A stretch of 64,000 nucleotides of DNA. Source: Clostridiales bacterium (GTDB taxonomy: Bacteria > Bacillota > Clostridia > Lachnospirales > Lachnospiraceae). Where the stretch lies: NCBI GenBank assembly GCA_018365455.1, contig JAGZJZ010000028.1:18581-82580 (forward strand), given 5' to 3'. The notes below the pieces were generated by a model. It saw nothing but the letters and a program-made list of their open reading frames with translations. It was not told the origin of the DNA and searched no databases. How positions within the stretch are numbered: position 1 is the stretch's first letter; each line of letters starts with the position of its first letter. Positions 27,189-36,541 of this stretch are shown here, piece after piece. The translations under genes and the position numbers were made by a program.

Positions 27189-29250
27189 TGAAATTCCTTT
27201 TCCGGATGAAGTCACCCACCTGGCAGAAATCAACCGCAAACTGGATGCTGCTTTACAAGAAGCCGACTCAAAAGTTAACATGCTTGACAAGGACTATATG
27301 GATGCCAAACGCTACATGGCGGAAAACAGGGGCGAAATCGATCCCCATGAAATGTTCCAGAACGAACTTGCACTAAAACAAATTGATCACATTGGCGCAT
27401 TTGCAGTGGGCATACGGGATAAAATTGTAAAGCTGAAAGAATCGCCTTATTTTGCCCGCATAGACTTCTGCCCTGGAGGAGACTCAAAAACAGATAAGTA
27501 CTACATAGGAAGATTTACATTCAGCCATGAAAATAAACTGCTTGTTTTTGACTGGCGCGCTCCTGTTGCCAGCATGTTCTACGACTATGAAGTAGGTCCC
27601 GCGGGATTCGATGCACCATCCGGAAGAATCCAGGGACATTTGAGCCGTAAACGGCAGTTCAAAATCAAAAACGGCTTGATGGAATACGCCCTCGAAACCT
27701 CCGTCAATATTCAGGATAATATCTTACAGCGGGAGCTCAGCCACACCTCCGATGAAAAGATGAAATCCATCATTTCCACGATACAGAAAGAACAAAATCA
27801 GATCATCCGAAATGAAAATTCCGGGACACTGATCATACAGGGAGTGGCAGGCTCCGGAAAAACATCCATTGCTCTGCACCGGATAGCCTTTTTACTCTAC
27901 CGCTTCAAAGGCCGGCTGACAGCCAAAAATATTACCATCTTATCTCCTAATAAAGTTTTCGGGGATTATATTTCAAGCGTCTTGCCGGAGCTTGGGGAGG
28001 AACCAATTTATGAATCCGGTTTTGCAGAGATTGCAGTAATTCAGCTGGAAAAAGTTATCGGCTTTGAACCCGACAGAGATCCTCTGGCAGCAAATGACCC
28101 GGGATGGACGAAAAGAGTTCATTTTAAGTCAACCCTTGGGTTTGTCAGACTTATGGACCAGTATATCCAACAGATGCATGACAGGATCTTCCAGCCCTCC
28201 GACTATACCTTTGGACCTTTTACAGCTGCCGCTCATTGGATAAAAGCCCGGTACAATGCCTATGGAAATATCCCTGTCAAAAAACGTCTTAAAATGATCG
28301 CCGAAGATATTCATGACCGCTTTGATACCGATAATATCATGGAACATGACCTGCCAAAAGTCAGCTCCATCCTGAAAAGCCTGAACTCGATGCTGAAGAT
28401 AAAGAATACACTTGCTCTATATCAGGCATTTTACAAACATCTGGGAATACCGGACATGTTTGTGTTGGCAGGAAAAAAAACCTTAGAATGGGCAGATGTA
28501 TATCCTTTTTTATATCTCCACGCAGCATTTGAGGGCTTACGGGAAAGTAAAATAATCAAACACCTGGTTATTGATGAAATGCAGGATTACACGCCCATAC
28601 AATATGCTGTCATAAACAAGTTGTTTCCGTGTCAGAAAACGATTCTGGGAGACTTTGGACAGTCGGTAAACCCAAATCATATGCATTCTTTAGAGGATAT
28701 GAAAAATTTATACGAGGATGCCGAACTAATCGAACTAAATAAAAGTTACCGGTCTACCTATGAAATTATAACCTTTGCCAAACGCATACACCATGTGACA
28801 TCCCTGGAACCTATGGAACGCCACGGTGATGTCCCTGGGATGATACCATGCAGCAGCAGTTCAAATGAAATCAAACGAATCCAAATGGAAATTGAACAGT
28901 TTCTGAAACGTGGGAATGCCTCTCTTGGAATCATAACCAAGACAAATCAGGCAGCAAAAGTTCTCTATGACCAGCTTGCAGCAACTTGCCCTATTCATCT
29001 CATCACACCGGAAAGTACTAATTTTATTAATGGAGTATCCATCACCTCTATCCAGATGTCAAAAGGTCTGGAATTTGATGAAGTCATCATTCCCGAGGCA
29101 GACAGGAAAACCTATGCTACTGCATATGACAGAAACCTGCTTTACATAGCCTGCACGCGGGCGATGCACCGTTTGACGCTGATGTTTGTGGGGGAGATGA
29201 CGGAATTGATTGGAAAAAGGGATGACCCGGTAATGTTTACAGATAATTAG
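27169..29250 (+). CDS. HelD-like superfamily 1 helicase (RNA polymerase recycling)
   Basis: 693 aa. UvrD/Rep-type motor with an N-terminal coiled region: Walker A GVAGSGKTS (225-233), DWRAPVASMFYDYE upstream (a HelD hallmark), VIDEMQDYTPIQY (near 467), GDFGQSVNP (near 495), SYRST (near 526) and LLYIACTRAMHRL (near 657). HelD removes RNA polymerase from DNA and in some bacteria gives rifamycin tolerance; here it is cotranscribed with a possible stress regulator. GGGGGAGG lies 7 nt before ATG 27169. Complete at about the usual length for clostridial HelD. Confidence 0.92.
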   Translation: MKKDLINEIPFPDEVTHLAEINRKLDAALQEADSKVNMLDKDYMDAKRYMAENRGEIDPHEMFQNELALKQIDHIGAFAVGIRDKIVKLKESPYFARIDFCPGGDSKTDKYYIGRFTFSHENKLLVFDWRAPVASMFYDYEVGPAGFDAPSGRIQGHLSRKRQFKIKNGLMEYALETSVNIQDNILQRELSHTSDEKMKSIISTIQKEQNQIIRNENSGTLIIQGVAGSGKTSIALHRIAFLLYRFKGRLTAKNITILSPNKVFGDYISSVLPELGEEPIYESGFAEIAVIQLEKVIGFEPDRDPLAANDPGWTKRVHFKSTLGFVRLMDQYIQQMHDRIFQPSDYTFGPFTAAAHWIKARYNAYGNIPVKKRLKMIAEDIHDRFDTDNIMEHDLPKVSSILKSLNSMLKIKNTLALYQAFYKHLGIPDMFVLAGKKTLEWADVYPFLYLHAAFEGLRESKIIKHLVIDEMQDYTPIQYAVINKLFPCQKTILGDFGQSVNPNHMHSLEDMKNLYEDAELIELNKSYRSTYEIITFAKRIHHVTSLEPMERHGDVPGMIPCSSSSNEIKRIQMEIEQFLKRGNASLGIITKTNQAAKVLYDQLAATCPIHLITPESTNFINGVSITSIQMSKGLEFDEVIIPEADRKTYATAYDRNLLYIACTRAMHRLTLMFVGEMTELIGKRDDPVMFTDN

Positions 29251-29315
29251 AGATGAATTTTAATTATAATATAGTTTATATAAAGATAATTTTAAATTAA
29301 ATAGCAGTAACCCAC

Positions 29316-29344
29316 TTTACAAGCAAGCAAATTACTGCTATAAT
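29316..29344 (+). promoter_or_regulatory. Promoter of the antitoxin RNA
   Basis: TTTACA (29316-29321), 17-bp spacer, TATAAT (29339-29344) with TGC directly before it. No start codon with an RBS follows before the terminator at 29392, so it drives a small RNA. Confidence 0.75.
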
Positions 29345-29350
29345 GTAGAT

Positions 29351-29436
29351 AGCAGGTATCATAAGTAAAACTTATGTTTGCCCTCGGTGGAAATGATTAT
29401 CCTAACCTTTGGGACGGAAGAGGATAATCATTTTTT
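29351..29436 (+). ncRNA. Putative type I antitoxin RNA
   Basis: About 86 nt from the predicted start to the T-run. It contains a 5' hairpin CATAAGT/ACTTATG (29360-29376) and a 3' terminator. It is convergent with the holin-like toxin gene and overlaps the 3' end of its coding sequence and mRNA, as in TxpA/RatA- and Fst-type systems where the RNAs pair over the shared end. Function is inferred from this layout. Confidence 0.65.
29392..29436 (+). terminator. Terminator shared by toxin and antitoxin transcripts
   Basis: AATGATTATCCT (29392-29403) and AGGATAATCATT (29421-29432), a perfect 12-bp stem, with T-run 29431-29436 on the plus strand. Confidence 0.9.
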
Positions 29437-29532
29437 ATTGCTCAATTTTATCAATTGAACAATAAGAGTGATTAATGCTACAACAAATGTACCAAATAAA
29501 ACCATTAAGGTCAATGCTTCGGATACTGTCAT
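29428..29532 (-). CDS. Holin-like small hydrophobic toxin (type I TA)
   Basis: 34 aa. It starts MTVSEALTLMVLFGT, continues as one membrane helix (about residues 7-29) and ends KLSNKK. This matches the putative holin-like toxin family (N-terminal MTVxEAL, single helix, basic LSNKK tail). AGGGGAG lies 8-9 nt before ATG 29532. The stop codon lies inside the terminator stem shared with the antisense RNA. Expected action: membrane depolarisation when not repressed. A second strong AGGAGGAGG lies 50-60 nt further upstream, right after the AAA ATPase stop, and could act as a standby site or serve a 9-codon GTG frame. Confidence 0.88.
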   Translation of the reverse strand: MTVSEALTLMVLFGTFVVALITLIVQLIKLSNKK

Positions 29533-29595
29533 CAGGCTCACTCCCCTTTCCTATTTTTTATAGTTATGGAAGTTCACCTCCTCCTAATTTTGACG

Positions 29596-31269
29596 CTATT
29601 TTTTGACTCTCACCAGACAATTCTTTTTACAAAATGCAATTCCATATTTCATAATATTCTCATACCCTTCCTCTATTAATTCATCATCATAATGTTTTAC
29701 TTCAATCTGATTCAGGGCTTCTTTGCACTTATCTTCCATTTTCCTTGGATTGGCAGTGCACTTTAATTCTATAATCACAGCTTTTTCATTAAAATCCGGA
29801 TGGCGTATGATAATATCACTGCGACCATCTCCACTTTCCCTGTTTGATTTGACATAATAGTCACTCATTCCGGAAAGGCATCCTAACAGAAATCCATGAT
29901 AAAAATTTTCATTATAATCTTCGTAGCTGATTGTATCCCTCAACAGCTGTTTTAATTCCTGTTCAACCTCTGCCTCGTCTGAGCTGAGAATCGCCAAATA
30001 TAAATCCTGTAAATTTCTGGATTGGATCATTTCCTGAAACCATCCCATTATCTTATGGCGGAAAATATAAGCTACTTCTTTATTTGGGATTTTCAATGTT
30101 ATGAAATGATCACCATTATCGTCAAATCTTTCACTTACCTTTTTCAGATAACCTGTAAAAAACATAAAATTCCAGAGGTTATCCATACTGTTGTAAATTT
30201 CATCATAAGTGACGTCTTCATGTACGGGCTTCTCTATTTCTTCTCCCTGCATTAACATCTCCAGATCGCTCTTTGTCTGGAGATCATTTGCCTTTTCTAC
30301 CATTGTACGGACTATTGAATTGGAGCTGGTTGTTCCCCAGTAGGAAATGGGAAATCCATGCGATCCATAATAGCTGTCCTTTACATAACGCACGATACTC
30401 CAGGGATTATATACTTCTGTGTTTCCAAACAGGTAACCGTCATACCAGTCTTTTATCACTTCCTTCTTTTCTTCCAAACCGTAGTACTTTAACATATCAT
30501 CAATCTCTTCTTCTGTAAAACCAAAATGCTCTGAGTAATGCACACTTAGTATAGAAATGATTTCCAGATTATTTAAGCCTGTAAAAATGCTTTCTTTTGA
30601 AATGCGGAGACAGCCCGTCATTACGGCAAATTCCAGATATTTATTAGTTTTTAATGCCGATTCAAATAAGGATCGAACAAAAGAAACCATTTCGTCGTAA
30701 AATCCTCTGAAATATGCATTTTCCAATGGAACATCATATTCATCGATCAGTATGATTACCGGCGTCTGGTAATACTCATACAGACACTTGGATAAAAGCT
30801 GTATGGAATCCAGATAAACACCTGCATCACCTTCTGCGTCTAAAATCTTCAGAACACGGTCTTTTTCTGCTTCATATTTGAGTACTTCTTTTCTGTGCCT
30901 TTGAAATTCACTTGAAATCGCTCTCTTAATGCTCAAAATAGCATACTCAAAGTTTGCTTGTTTTGCTCCCTTTAATGTAAGATTAATAACGGGATACTTT
31001 CCTTGATATTTCATGTATTGTTCACCGGCGCGGGCGATTTTTAAATCAGAAAATATTTCTTTATTATTTTCTTCCGATATTTCCAAGAAATATTGTAACA
31101 TGCTCATATTCAGGGTTTTACCGAATCTTCTTGGCCTTGTGAATAAGTTTACTTCACCTTTTAAGTCTATAAGTTCTTTAATAAGCAAAGTTTTATCTAC
31201 ATAATAATATTCCTGTGAAATCATTTTTTTAAAGTCATCAATTCCAACCGGTAATTTTTTAAGTTCCAA
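29596..31269 (-). CDS. AAA-ATPase/PD-(D/E)XK nuclease-like protein
   Basis: 557 aa of the large AAA_ATPase-like family (PF09820 type) frequent in Lachnospiraceae and Bacteroidetes. N terminus LPVGIDDFKKMI, P-loop variant RPRRFGKTLNMSML (near residue 45), Walker B-like VIILIDEYDVPLENA (near 172). The C-terminal third carries a PD-(D/E)XK nuclease-like core: GRSDIIIRHPDFNEKAVIIELK (the D, then ExK). Cellular role is unknown; copies often vary in number between strains, which suggests mobility or a conflict function. It is flanked by the toxin-antitoxin pair and AT-rich DNA. A short spaced RBS is not obvious. Confidence 0.85.
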   Translation of the reverse strand: MELKKLPVGIDDFKKMISQEYYYVDKTLLIKELIDLKGEVNLFTRPRRFGKTLNMSMLQYFLEISEENNKEIFSDLKIARAGEQYMKYQGKYPVINLTLKGAKQANFEYAILSIKRAISSEFQRHRKEVLKYEAEKDRVLKILDAEGDAGVYLDSIQLLSKCLYEYYQTPVIILIDEYDVPLENAYFRGFYDEMVSFVRSLFESALKTNKYLEFAVMTGCLRISKESIFTGLNNLEIISILSVHYSEHFGFTEEEIDDMLKYYGLEEKKEVIKDWYDGYLFGNTEVYNPWSIVRYVKDSYYGSHGFPISYWGTTSSNSIVRTMVEKANDLQTKSDLEMLMQGEEIEKPVHEDVTYDEIYNSMDNLWNFMFFTGYLKKVSERFDDNGDHFITLKIPNKEVAYIFRHKIMGWFQEMIQSRNLQDLYLAILSSDEAEVEQELKQLLRDTISYEDYNENFYHGFLLGCLSGMSDYYVKSNRESGDGRSDIIIRHPDFNEKAVIIELKCTANPRKMEDKCKEALNQIEVKHYDDELIEEGYENIMKYGIAFCKKNCLVRVKK

Positions 31270-31535
31270 ATACCCACCTCATTTCTATCTAGCATTTTTA
31301 TTTACAGTCATTTTTATTTACAGTCATTATGACTTTTTTATAAATATCATATTCTTCTTAACATATGTTGCACTATTTTATTAATTATAAACATTATACC
31401 ATTCTCTAATCAATCTGAAAAGGAGACATCTGATTCTAATTTAAGCTACCTTTTAACCTATAATCCAACCTATAATCCACCCCATAATCTAACCTATAAT
31501 ATAACATATAATTTAATTAATATTTTAAGCTAAAT
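31270..31535. other. AT-rich intergenic region with short repeats
   Basis: Contains a doubled TTTTTATTTACAGTCAT-like stretch near 31297-31330 and a run of about five degenerate 11-12 bp units around the core CCTATAAT (31457-31500). No gene or clear terminator seen. Confidence 0.45.
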
Positions 31536-32885
31536 TCAATACGCACTCTCTTCCCGCTCCCGATCTGCATATGCCAGCACTTCATCCAGGGTTATCTCGC
31601 CCTGTAGCCATAAAAGCTGCTGAGCCGCCAGATCATTCTGGAAGGACCAGACAAACTGAGAGTTGCCCAGGCTCACTTCTACGACCTGACCATTTTTCTC
31701 ATATGTGTCTATGTCATCCTGTATTTTGCTGCGGCTGGCTGGCTCTATTCCTTTTACTACTGATGCTGTCTGGGTAAAATCCAGAATTTCCCGTTCCAGT
31801 TTTTCGCTTGTGAGCAAGGTATGGAAAATATCTGTGATCAGTTCACTATGCTTTGTCTTGGCGCTTTTCATAAAGGTCATATTGGTTTCCCTGATGAGCC
31901 TTGCATCTCCGTTCTCATTTGGAAACGGAAAGATACCAAGCTCCATGTTCTCATTATACTGGCTGGTAAACTGCATGGACCAGGATCCGGTCAGATACAT
32001 GGCAGCCTGCCCATCTGTAAAACGGCTGTCACTTTCAAACTGATCGATCAAAAGCGCGTCCTGCCAGCTGGCATCCAGTATCATTTTGTTATAAGAAAGG
32101 CAGCTCCTGATTATCGGACTGTCCCCGAAGTTTACCTTACCCTGACGAAACTGGTCACCCCAGTCAGGGTTACTGCTGAATATTTCATTCATAAAAAACT
32201 GCATAGTCATATTCCCGACTTTCCAGCTCTCCCGGAAATGGCTGGCAAAAGGCGTAACTTCATTTTCTTTTAACACTTTAATAATGTGTTTCAGTTCTTT
32301 CTGCGTTGCCGGTACTTTCAGGTTATACTTTCTGAATATTTCTTTGTTATAAATTACTCCCTGATACCAGGCATTATATGGCATTCCATAGATCGCTCCA
32401 TCAACGGTCACTGCTTTCAGCGCTTCATCCCGGATTTTATCTTTATAATCCCCCTGCAGCACAGCCAGATTGCCAGTGTGGGCATAAGCCTGCACGTCCT
32501 GGGCTTTTCCAATCATTATATCCGGAATGTCTCCCGCAGCAAACCTGCCCTGCATTTGGGAATTGAATTTCTCACCCCAATCCACACACTCCCACTGGAG
32601 TTTAACATTTGGAAACTCCTCGGCAAGAACTTCATCTATCATATCTTCTATACCGGCATCGGAAGTAGATTGTCCAGCCAGAACCGTCAACAAAATCCCC
32701 TCTTCATTCTGTTGGTATACCGGCAATTCTGCCTGGCTGCATCCTGCAAGAAATGTAAGGGCAGCCAGGCATAGTATAAGCTTAACAGCTCGTAATATTA
32801 AATTACTTTCCCCTAACAGTGCACCATAGATTGCGGTTGGGTTGTTTGTGCGTGCGTTGTTTGAGCGCGGGCTGTATCCTCTCAT
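31536..32885 (-). CDS. Sugar-binding lipoprotein linked to a two-component system
   Basis: 449 aa as read from ATG 32885, which overlaps the response-regulator stop (ATGA) and follows AGAGGG. A 30-aa Arg/Asn-rich stretch precedes the lipoprotein signal, whose lipobox is LAGC (Cys near 49); a later start closer to the signal is possible. The binding domain is clearly paralogous to the importer protein at 15827 (shared AGQSTSDAGIEDMIDE, PNVKLQWECVDWG). No permease genes adjoin. Being third in a kinase-regulator-binding protein operon, it may present a sugar to the kinase rather than feed a transporter. Confidence 0.88.
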   Translation of the reverse strand: MRGYSPRSNNARTNNPTAIYGALLGESNLILRAVKLILCLAALTFLAGCSQAELPVYQQNEEGILLTVLAGQSTSDAGIEDMIDEVLAEEFPNVKLQWECVDWGEKFNSQMQGRFAAGDIPDIMIGKAQDVQAYAHTGNLAVLQGDYKDKIRDEALKAVTVDGAIYGMPYNAWYQGVIYNKEIFRKYNLKVPATQKELKHIIKVLKENEVTPFASHFRESWKVGNMTMQFFMNEIFSSNPDWGDQFRQGKVNFGDSPIIRSCLSYNKMILDASWQDALLIDQFESDSRFTDGQAAMYLTGSWSMQFTSQYNENMELGIFPFPNENGDARLIRETNMTFMKSAKTKHSELITDIFHTLLTSEKLEREILDFTQTASVVKGIEPASRSKIQDDIDTYEKNGQVVEVSLGNSQFVWSFQNDLAAQQLLWLQGEITLDEVLAYADREREESAY

Positions 32886-34504
32886 ATTTCCCTCTGCCCG
32901 GTAACACCCGTTCTGTAATCTCTGGGACTTTTCCCCTCCACTTTCCGGAACACACGGCTGAAATAAGTATAATCATCGTATCCAACCATAAAAGCGATTT
33001 CGGTAAGGCTTACTTCTTTATTAGCCATAAATTCTTTTGCCTTTTCCACTCTCAGACGTGTGATATAGACCATGAGATTTTCCCCTGTTTCCTGCCGGAA
33101 CATCTTGGAAAAATAAGAACTCTCTACATTATACTTCTGAGCGAGGGAGGAAAGGCATAATTCTTCGAAGTAATGACTGTCTATATACTGTACTGCCTGT
33201 TTTACTACGCCTCGTATAGACTCTGTTGCAATTTCCCCCTGATTGGTAACGGTAAATTCTATAATATCACAAAGCATCTCGCACAGCACATCTGCATCCA
33301 GAAGTTCGATCAGCTTATCTGCCACATCAGTCATATTTTCCATATCCGCCAGTTTTTTAGGATTCCCCTGATCTGCGGTGTAATCCATAAAAATATTAAG
33401 GATTTTCTTGACTGTCTGCTTTACTTCCAGATACTCCCATTTCTCTTGCTGGCATCTTCGCAATCCAATAGTATCAAAAATCAATTGTTTTAGTGCTGTC
33501 TTATTTCCGCTTTGCAAGAGGCTCTTAATCTGTTTTTCATACTCACTGCTGAACTGGTTATGTACCTTTTTCTGGTTTTCCGTTCTTCTGCCGGCAATCA
33601 GTATTTCATTTCTATTTTCATAAATCCTGGTCATAAACAGCGCCACTGTCTGAACATACGCCATATGTATGCTGTCCATAGTATAACTGTGCTCGCTGAT
33701 GCAAACGGTCACAGGCGAATGGGCTTTTGGTGTAAGGTAAATGACAAGCTTTTCAGCTGCCTTTTTTAATTCTTCATTTTCAATTTCGGAAACTACAATA
33801 AATTCATTGGAGCGGAAAATATGGTTAAATACCATAGAACTCTCTTTGGAAACAATATTCTTTATTTCCTTTTTCACATGATAGGAAAGCTTATTCATAT
33901 CATATTGATACTTCTTAGTCAACTCATTTAGGTTATGTATCTTAATCAGCATCAGGCTTGCGCCTGCAAAATTTATTTCGCTGTTCATGGTAATGGTTGG
34001 GGTAAATGGCGTATCCTCCCGCTCCACCAAAAGGCTGAATTCACGGTCCTGAATCAGAGATGCCGCTTTTAGAAGCTTCATCTGCCGCTCTTCTTCCTCC
34101 TGCTTTGCACACCTGCGGGTGCTGATAATTTCAAGCGCCTTAGACAGCGCATTTACCAGATCGATTTTGGTTACAGGCTTTACCAGATAGTTAATTGCCC
34201 CGGACATGAATGTATCCTTAACATATTGAAAATCATCATACCCACTTATGACGAAGGTAATAATGTCAGGGTATTTGTCTTTTATAATAGACAGAAGCTC
34301 TACTCCATTGATAAAAGGCATGTTTATATCGGTTATCAGTATATCCGGCTCTTCCAGTTGGATCTTATTTAACACATCTTCCCCATCTACTGCCGGTTCC
34401 ATAAACTCTAAGGAATATTTCTCCCAACTTATCATATTCCTTATTTTCTCCCTTGTCCAATACTCATCATCTGCAATCAGGACTTTATAGGCTGCTGCAT
34501 CCAT
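32882..34504 (-). CDS. YesN-type response regulator
   Basis: 540 aa. The receiver domain is intact (Asp12/Asp13, phospho-acceptor Asp59 in ILITDINMP, Lys in YLVKPVTK). A long middle region with YesN-like features follows, and a C-terminal AraC double HTH (LCLSSLAQKYNVESSYFSKM, then VSLTEIAFMVGYDDYTYFSR). GGAGGAGG lies 6-8 nt before ATG 34504, inside the end of the kinase gene. It is a candidate activator for the 30-bp sites at 17318 and 25607, since the binding protein of its operon is a paralogue of the one in that regulon. Confidence 0.92.
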   Translation of the reverse strand: MDAAAYKVLIADDEYWTREKIRNMISWEKYSLEFMEPAVDGEDVLNKIQLEEPDILITDINMPFINGVELLSIIKDKYPDIITFVISGYDDFQYVKDTFMSGAINYLVKPVTKIDLVNALSKALEIISTRRCAKQEEEERQMKLLKAASLIQDREFSLLVEREDTPFTPTITMNSEINFAGASLMLIKIHNLNELTKKYQYDMNKLSYHVKKEIKNIVSKESSMVFNHIFRSNEFIVVSEIENEELKKAAEKLVIYLTPKAHSPVTVCISEHSYTMDSIHMAYVQTVALFMTRIYENRNEILIAGRRTENQKKVHNQFSSEYEKQIKSLLQSGNKTALKQLIFDTIGLRRCQQEKWEYLEVKQTVKKILNIFMDYTADQGNPKKLADMENMTDVADKLIELLDADVLCEMLCDIIEFTVTNQGEIATESIRGVVKQAVQYIDSHYFEELCLSSLAQKYNVESSYFSKMFRQETGENLMVYITRLRVEKAKEFMANKEVSLTEIAFMVGYDDYTYFSRVFRKVEGKSPRDYRTGVTGQREI

Positions 34505-36336
34505 GAACTGACCTCCTCCATTTTTACTCTTGGTATTTTCAGATATATTCTGGTTCCTTTTCCCACCTCACTTTCCACATGGATTCCATATTCCTTACCG
34601 TACAGCATTTTCATACGGGCATTAATATTATTTAATCCGATGGAACTTCCTTTTTCCACCAGGTTAATATCATTCTTCTCCAGAATCTCATTTACTTTTG
34701 CGGCATCCATCCCTACGCCGTTGTCCTGGACACTGATCCACAAATTTCCCTCCCGAACCTGAGCGCAGACTATAACCGCTTTCTCCCCCCTGGTATTGCG
34801 CAGTCCATGGTTTAAAGCATTCTCCACCAATGGCTGTATGGAAATCCTGGGAACTGTATCCTGCAGCACAGTTTCATCTATATCAAAGCTGTACTTCACA
34901 TTATCCCGCATCCTCACATTCATAACATATATGTAATTTTTCAAATGCACAATCTCTTTTGCCACTGTAGAAAAGGGATTCTTCATATCCAGACTGTACC
35001 GGAAGATATTTGACAGGGACTGGCTGAGTCCGCTGACTTCGGGACAATTCTGAATCTGCGCAATACTGCTCATGGTATCCAGGGTATTGTACAGAAAATG
35101 CGGATTGATCTGTGCCTGAAGTGCCTTGTATTCCGCCCTGTTTAACAGCAGCTTCGTCTCATACTCCTGGCTGATCAGCACTTCCATCTGATCCAGCATT
35201 TCGTTAAAACTCTGTCCCAGAATCCCCACCTCATCTCTGTTCTGTATATCCACCCGCAAATGGGTTTCTCCACCTTTTATCCGTTCAATGGTCTGCATCA
35301 GCTTATCCAGCGGTTTTGTCAGTCCACGGGAAACCAGAATCGTCAATATGGCAGCAGCTAAAATCATAATCAATGCAATAAAAATCAGATTCTTAGTAAG
35401 TGCCCTCTGATTCTGCACCAGCAGTGACCTGGGCATCAGAGAATATGCATCCATATTATATTTCTTCTGGGGTACCTGGAAAAATACCCGCTTGGATGTA
35501 GTTAATAATTTAGCTACGTCTCCGGATGGGGCAGTCTGTATCTTGGAACTGATCTCCTTGTAATAATCCACATCCTTGCCTTCCAGGCTTCCAATACTCA
35601 CAGCCGGTCTGTCTCCGGATGGCTGCAGCCACATGAACATGGTTTTATCCGTACTGTACTTTTCCATGATGGAACGGATTACTTTGCTGTCAATATCACA
35701 GACCGCATATCCGATTACATCATTTAAATTGCTGTTATTATAAATCTTCAGAACTAACCGGATGATATCCGTTTCCCGGTATTGGTTATAATAACTGGAG
35801 ATCAGCATCGTTGTATCATCGGACTCCACGTAATCTTTCACTGCGTTCGCATTCTGATTCTCCGAATCTTTATAAATATCTGTCTGGTAGTTATGCTTTG
35901 GTGTAACCGCCCTCCGATATGTGCTGATAATTTCATGCCGGGGATTATATAGATACATCGCCACCACACCGTCTGTAGTGGCAAAATGGCTGGTACCAAA
36001 ATTGTAAGCCAATCGATAATAATCGGTTCTCAGTTTCTCGATTTTTTCTTTATTTTTCAGCCCCTGGATCAGATCCTTTTCACTGTAAATCTCGATCATG
36101 TTGCTTTCCATGTTTTTAACAAATATGTAAATTTCATTTTGCATGTTTTGAAGAGAAGCAAAACTTTCCGCTTTCGCCTGGTTATAGATCAGACCGGATG
36201 AAGAATTTTCAAACAGGATCGTCTGTAAAATAAGTGCAAACAATGTCAATCCCAGGCACAGAATCAAAATTTTCACCCTCATCTTGAGATTTAACTCCAG
36301 TCTTTTTTTACTTTTTTCTTTTTGATGGTCTTTCAT
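34477..36336 (-). CDS. YesM-type membrane sensor histidine kinase
   Basis: 619 aa. Membrane span near residues 18-42, extracellular sensing region of about 270 aa, second span near 313-335 (LIFIALIMILAAAILTILVS), HAMP domain, then a His_kinase/LytS-type block with the phospho-His in NPHFLYNTLDTM and an ATPase domain (VENALNHGL, VQDNGVGM, GLNNINARM). It heads a three-gene overlapping operon with the YesN regulator and the binding protein. The signal is likely a carbohydrate, perhaps bound to the partner lipoprotein. The RBS is weak (AGGTA). Confidence 0.92.
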   Translation of the reverse strand: MKDHQKEKSKKRLELNLKMRVKILILCLGLTLFALILQTILFENSSSGLIYNQAKAESFASLQNMQNEIYIFVKNMESNMIEIYSEKDLIQGLKNKEKIEKLRTDYYRLAYNFGTSHFATTDGVVAMYLYNPRHEIISTYRRAVTPKHNYQTDIYKDSENQNANAVKDYVESDDTTMLISSYYNQYRETDIIRLVLKIYNNSNLNDVIGYAVCDIDSKVIRSIMEKYSTDKTMFMWLQPSGDRPAVSIGSLEGKDVDYYKEISSKIQTAPSGDVAKLLTTSKRVFFQVPQKKYNMDAYSLMPRSLLVQNQRALTKNLIFIALIMILAAAILTILVSRGLTKPLDKLMQTIERIKGGETHLRVDIQNRDEVGILGQSFNEMLDQMEVLISQEYETKLLLNRAEYKALQAQINPHFLYNTLDTMSSIAQIQNCPEVSGLSQSLSNIFRYSLDMKNPFSTVAKEIVHLKNYIYVMNVRMRDNVKYSFDIDETVLQDTVPRISIQPLVENALNHGLRNTRGEKAVIVCAQVREGNLWISVQDNGVGMDAAKVNEILEKNDINLVEKGSSIGLNNINARMKMLYGKEYGIHVESEVGKGTRIYLKIPRVKMEEVSSWMQQPIKS

Positions 36337-36491
36337 TTGTAAATGGTACCTGCCCTTTGCACTGTTATTTTATATTGCTGTATGATCATTAATAATTGGC
36401 CCCGTCAACTGTTACCATATTATCATATATTTATGAATTTGCAAATCTCAAACCCCCTGTTTTTGTGTAAAAGTACTTTTTGACATAAAAT
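36337..36491. other. Upstream region of the YesM-YesN operon
   Basis: AT-rich; should hold the minus-strand promoter of the kinase operon, but no clear box pair and no copy of the 30-bp motif were found. Confidence 0.3.
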
Positions 36492-36533
36492 AACCCTTCA
36501 ATCTGTGTCATATTCAACAACAGATAAAGGGTT
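36492..36533 (-). terminator. Terminator after the HD-GYP gene
   Basis: AACCCTTCAATCTGT (36492-) pairs with ACAGATAAAGGGTT (ending 36533) with one bulge; on the minus strand a short T-rich tract (TTATTTTATG) follows. It marks the end of the long signalling cluster. Confidence 0.7.
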
Positions 36534-36541
36534 TCTTTTAC

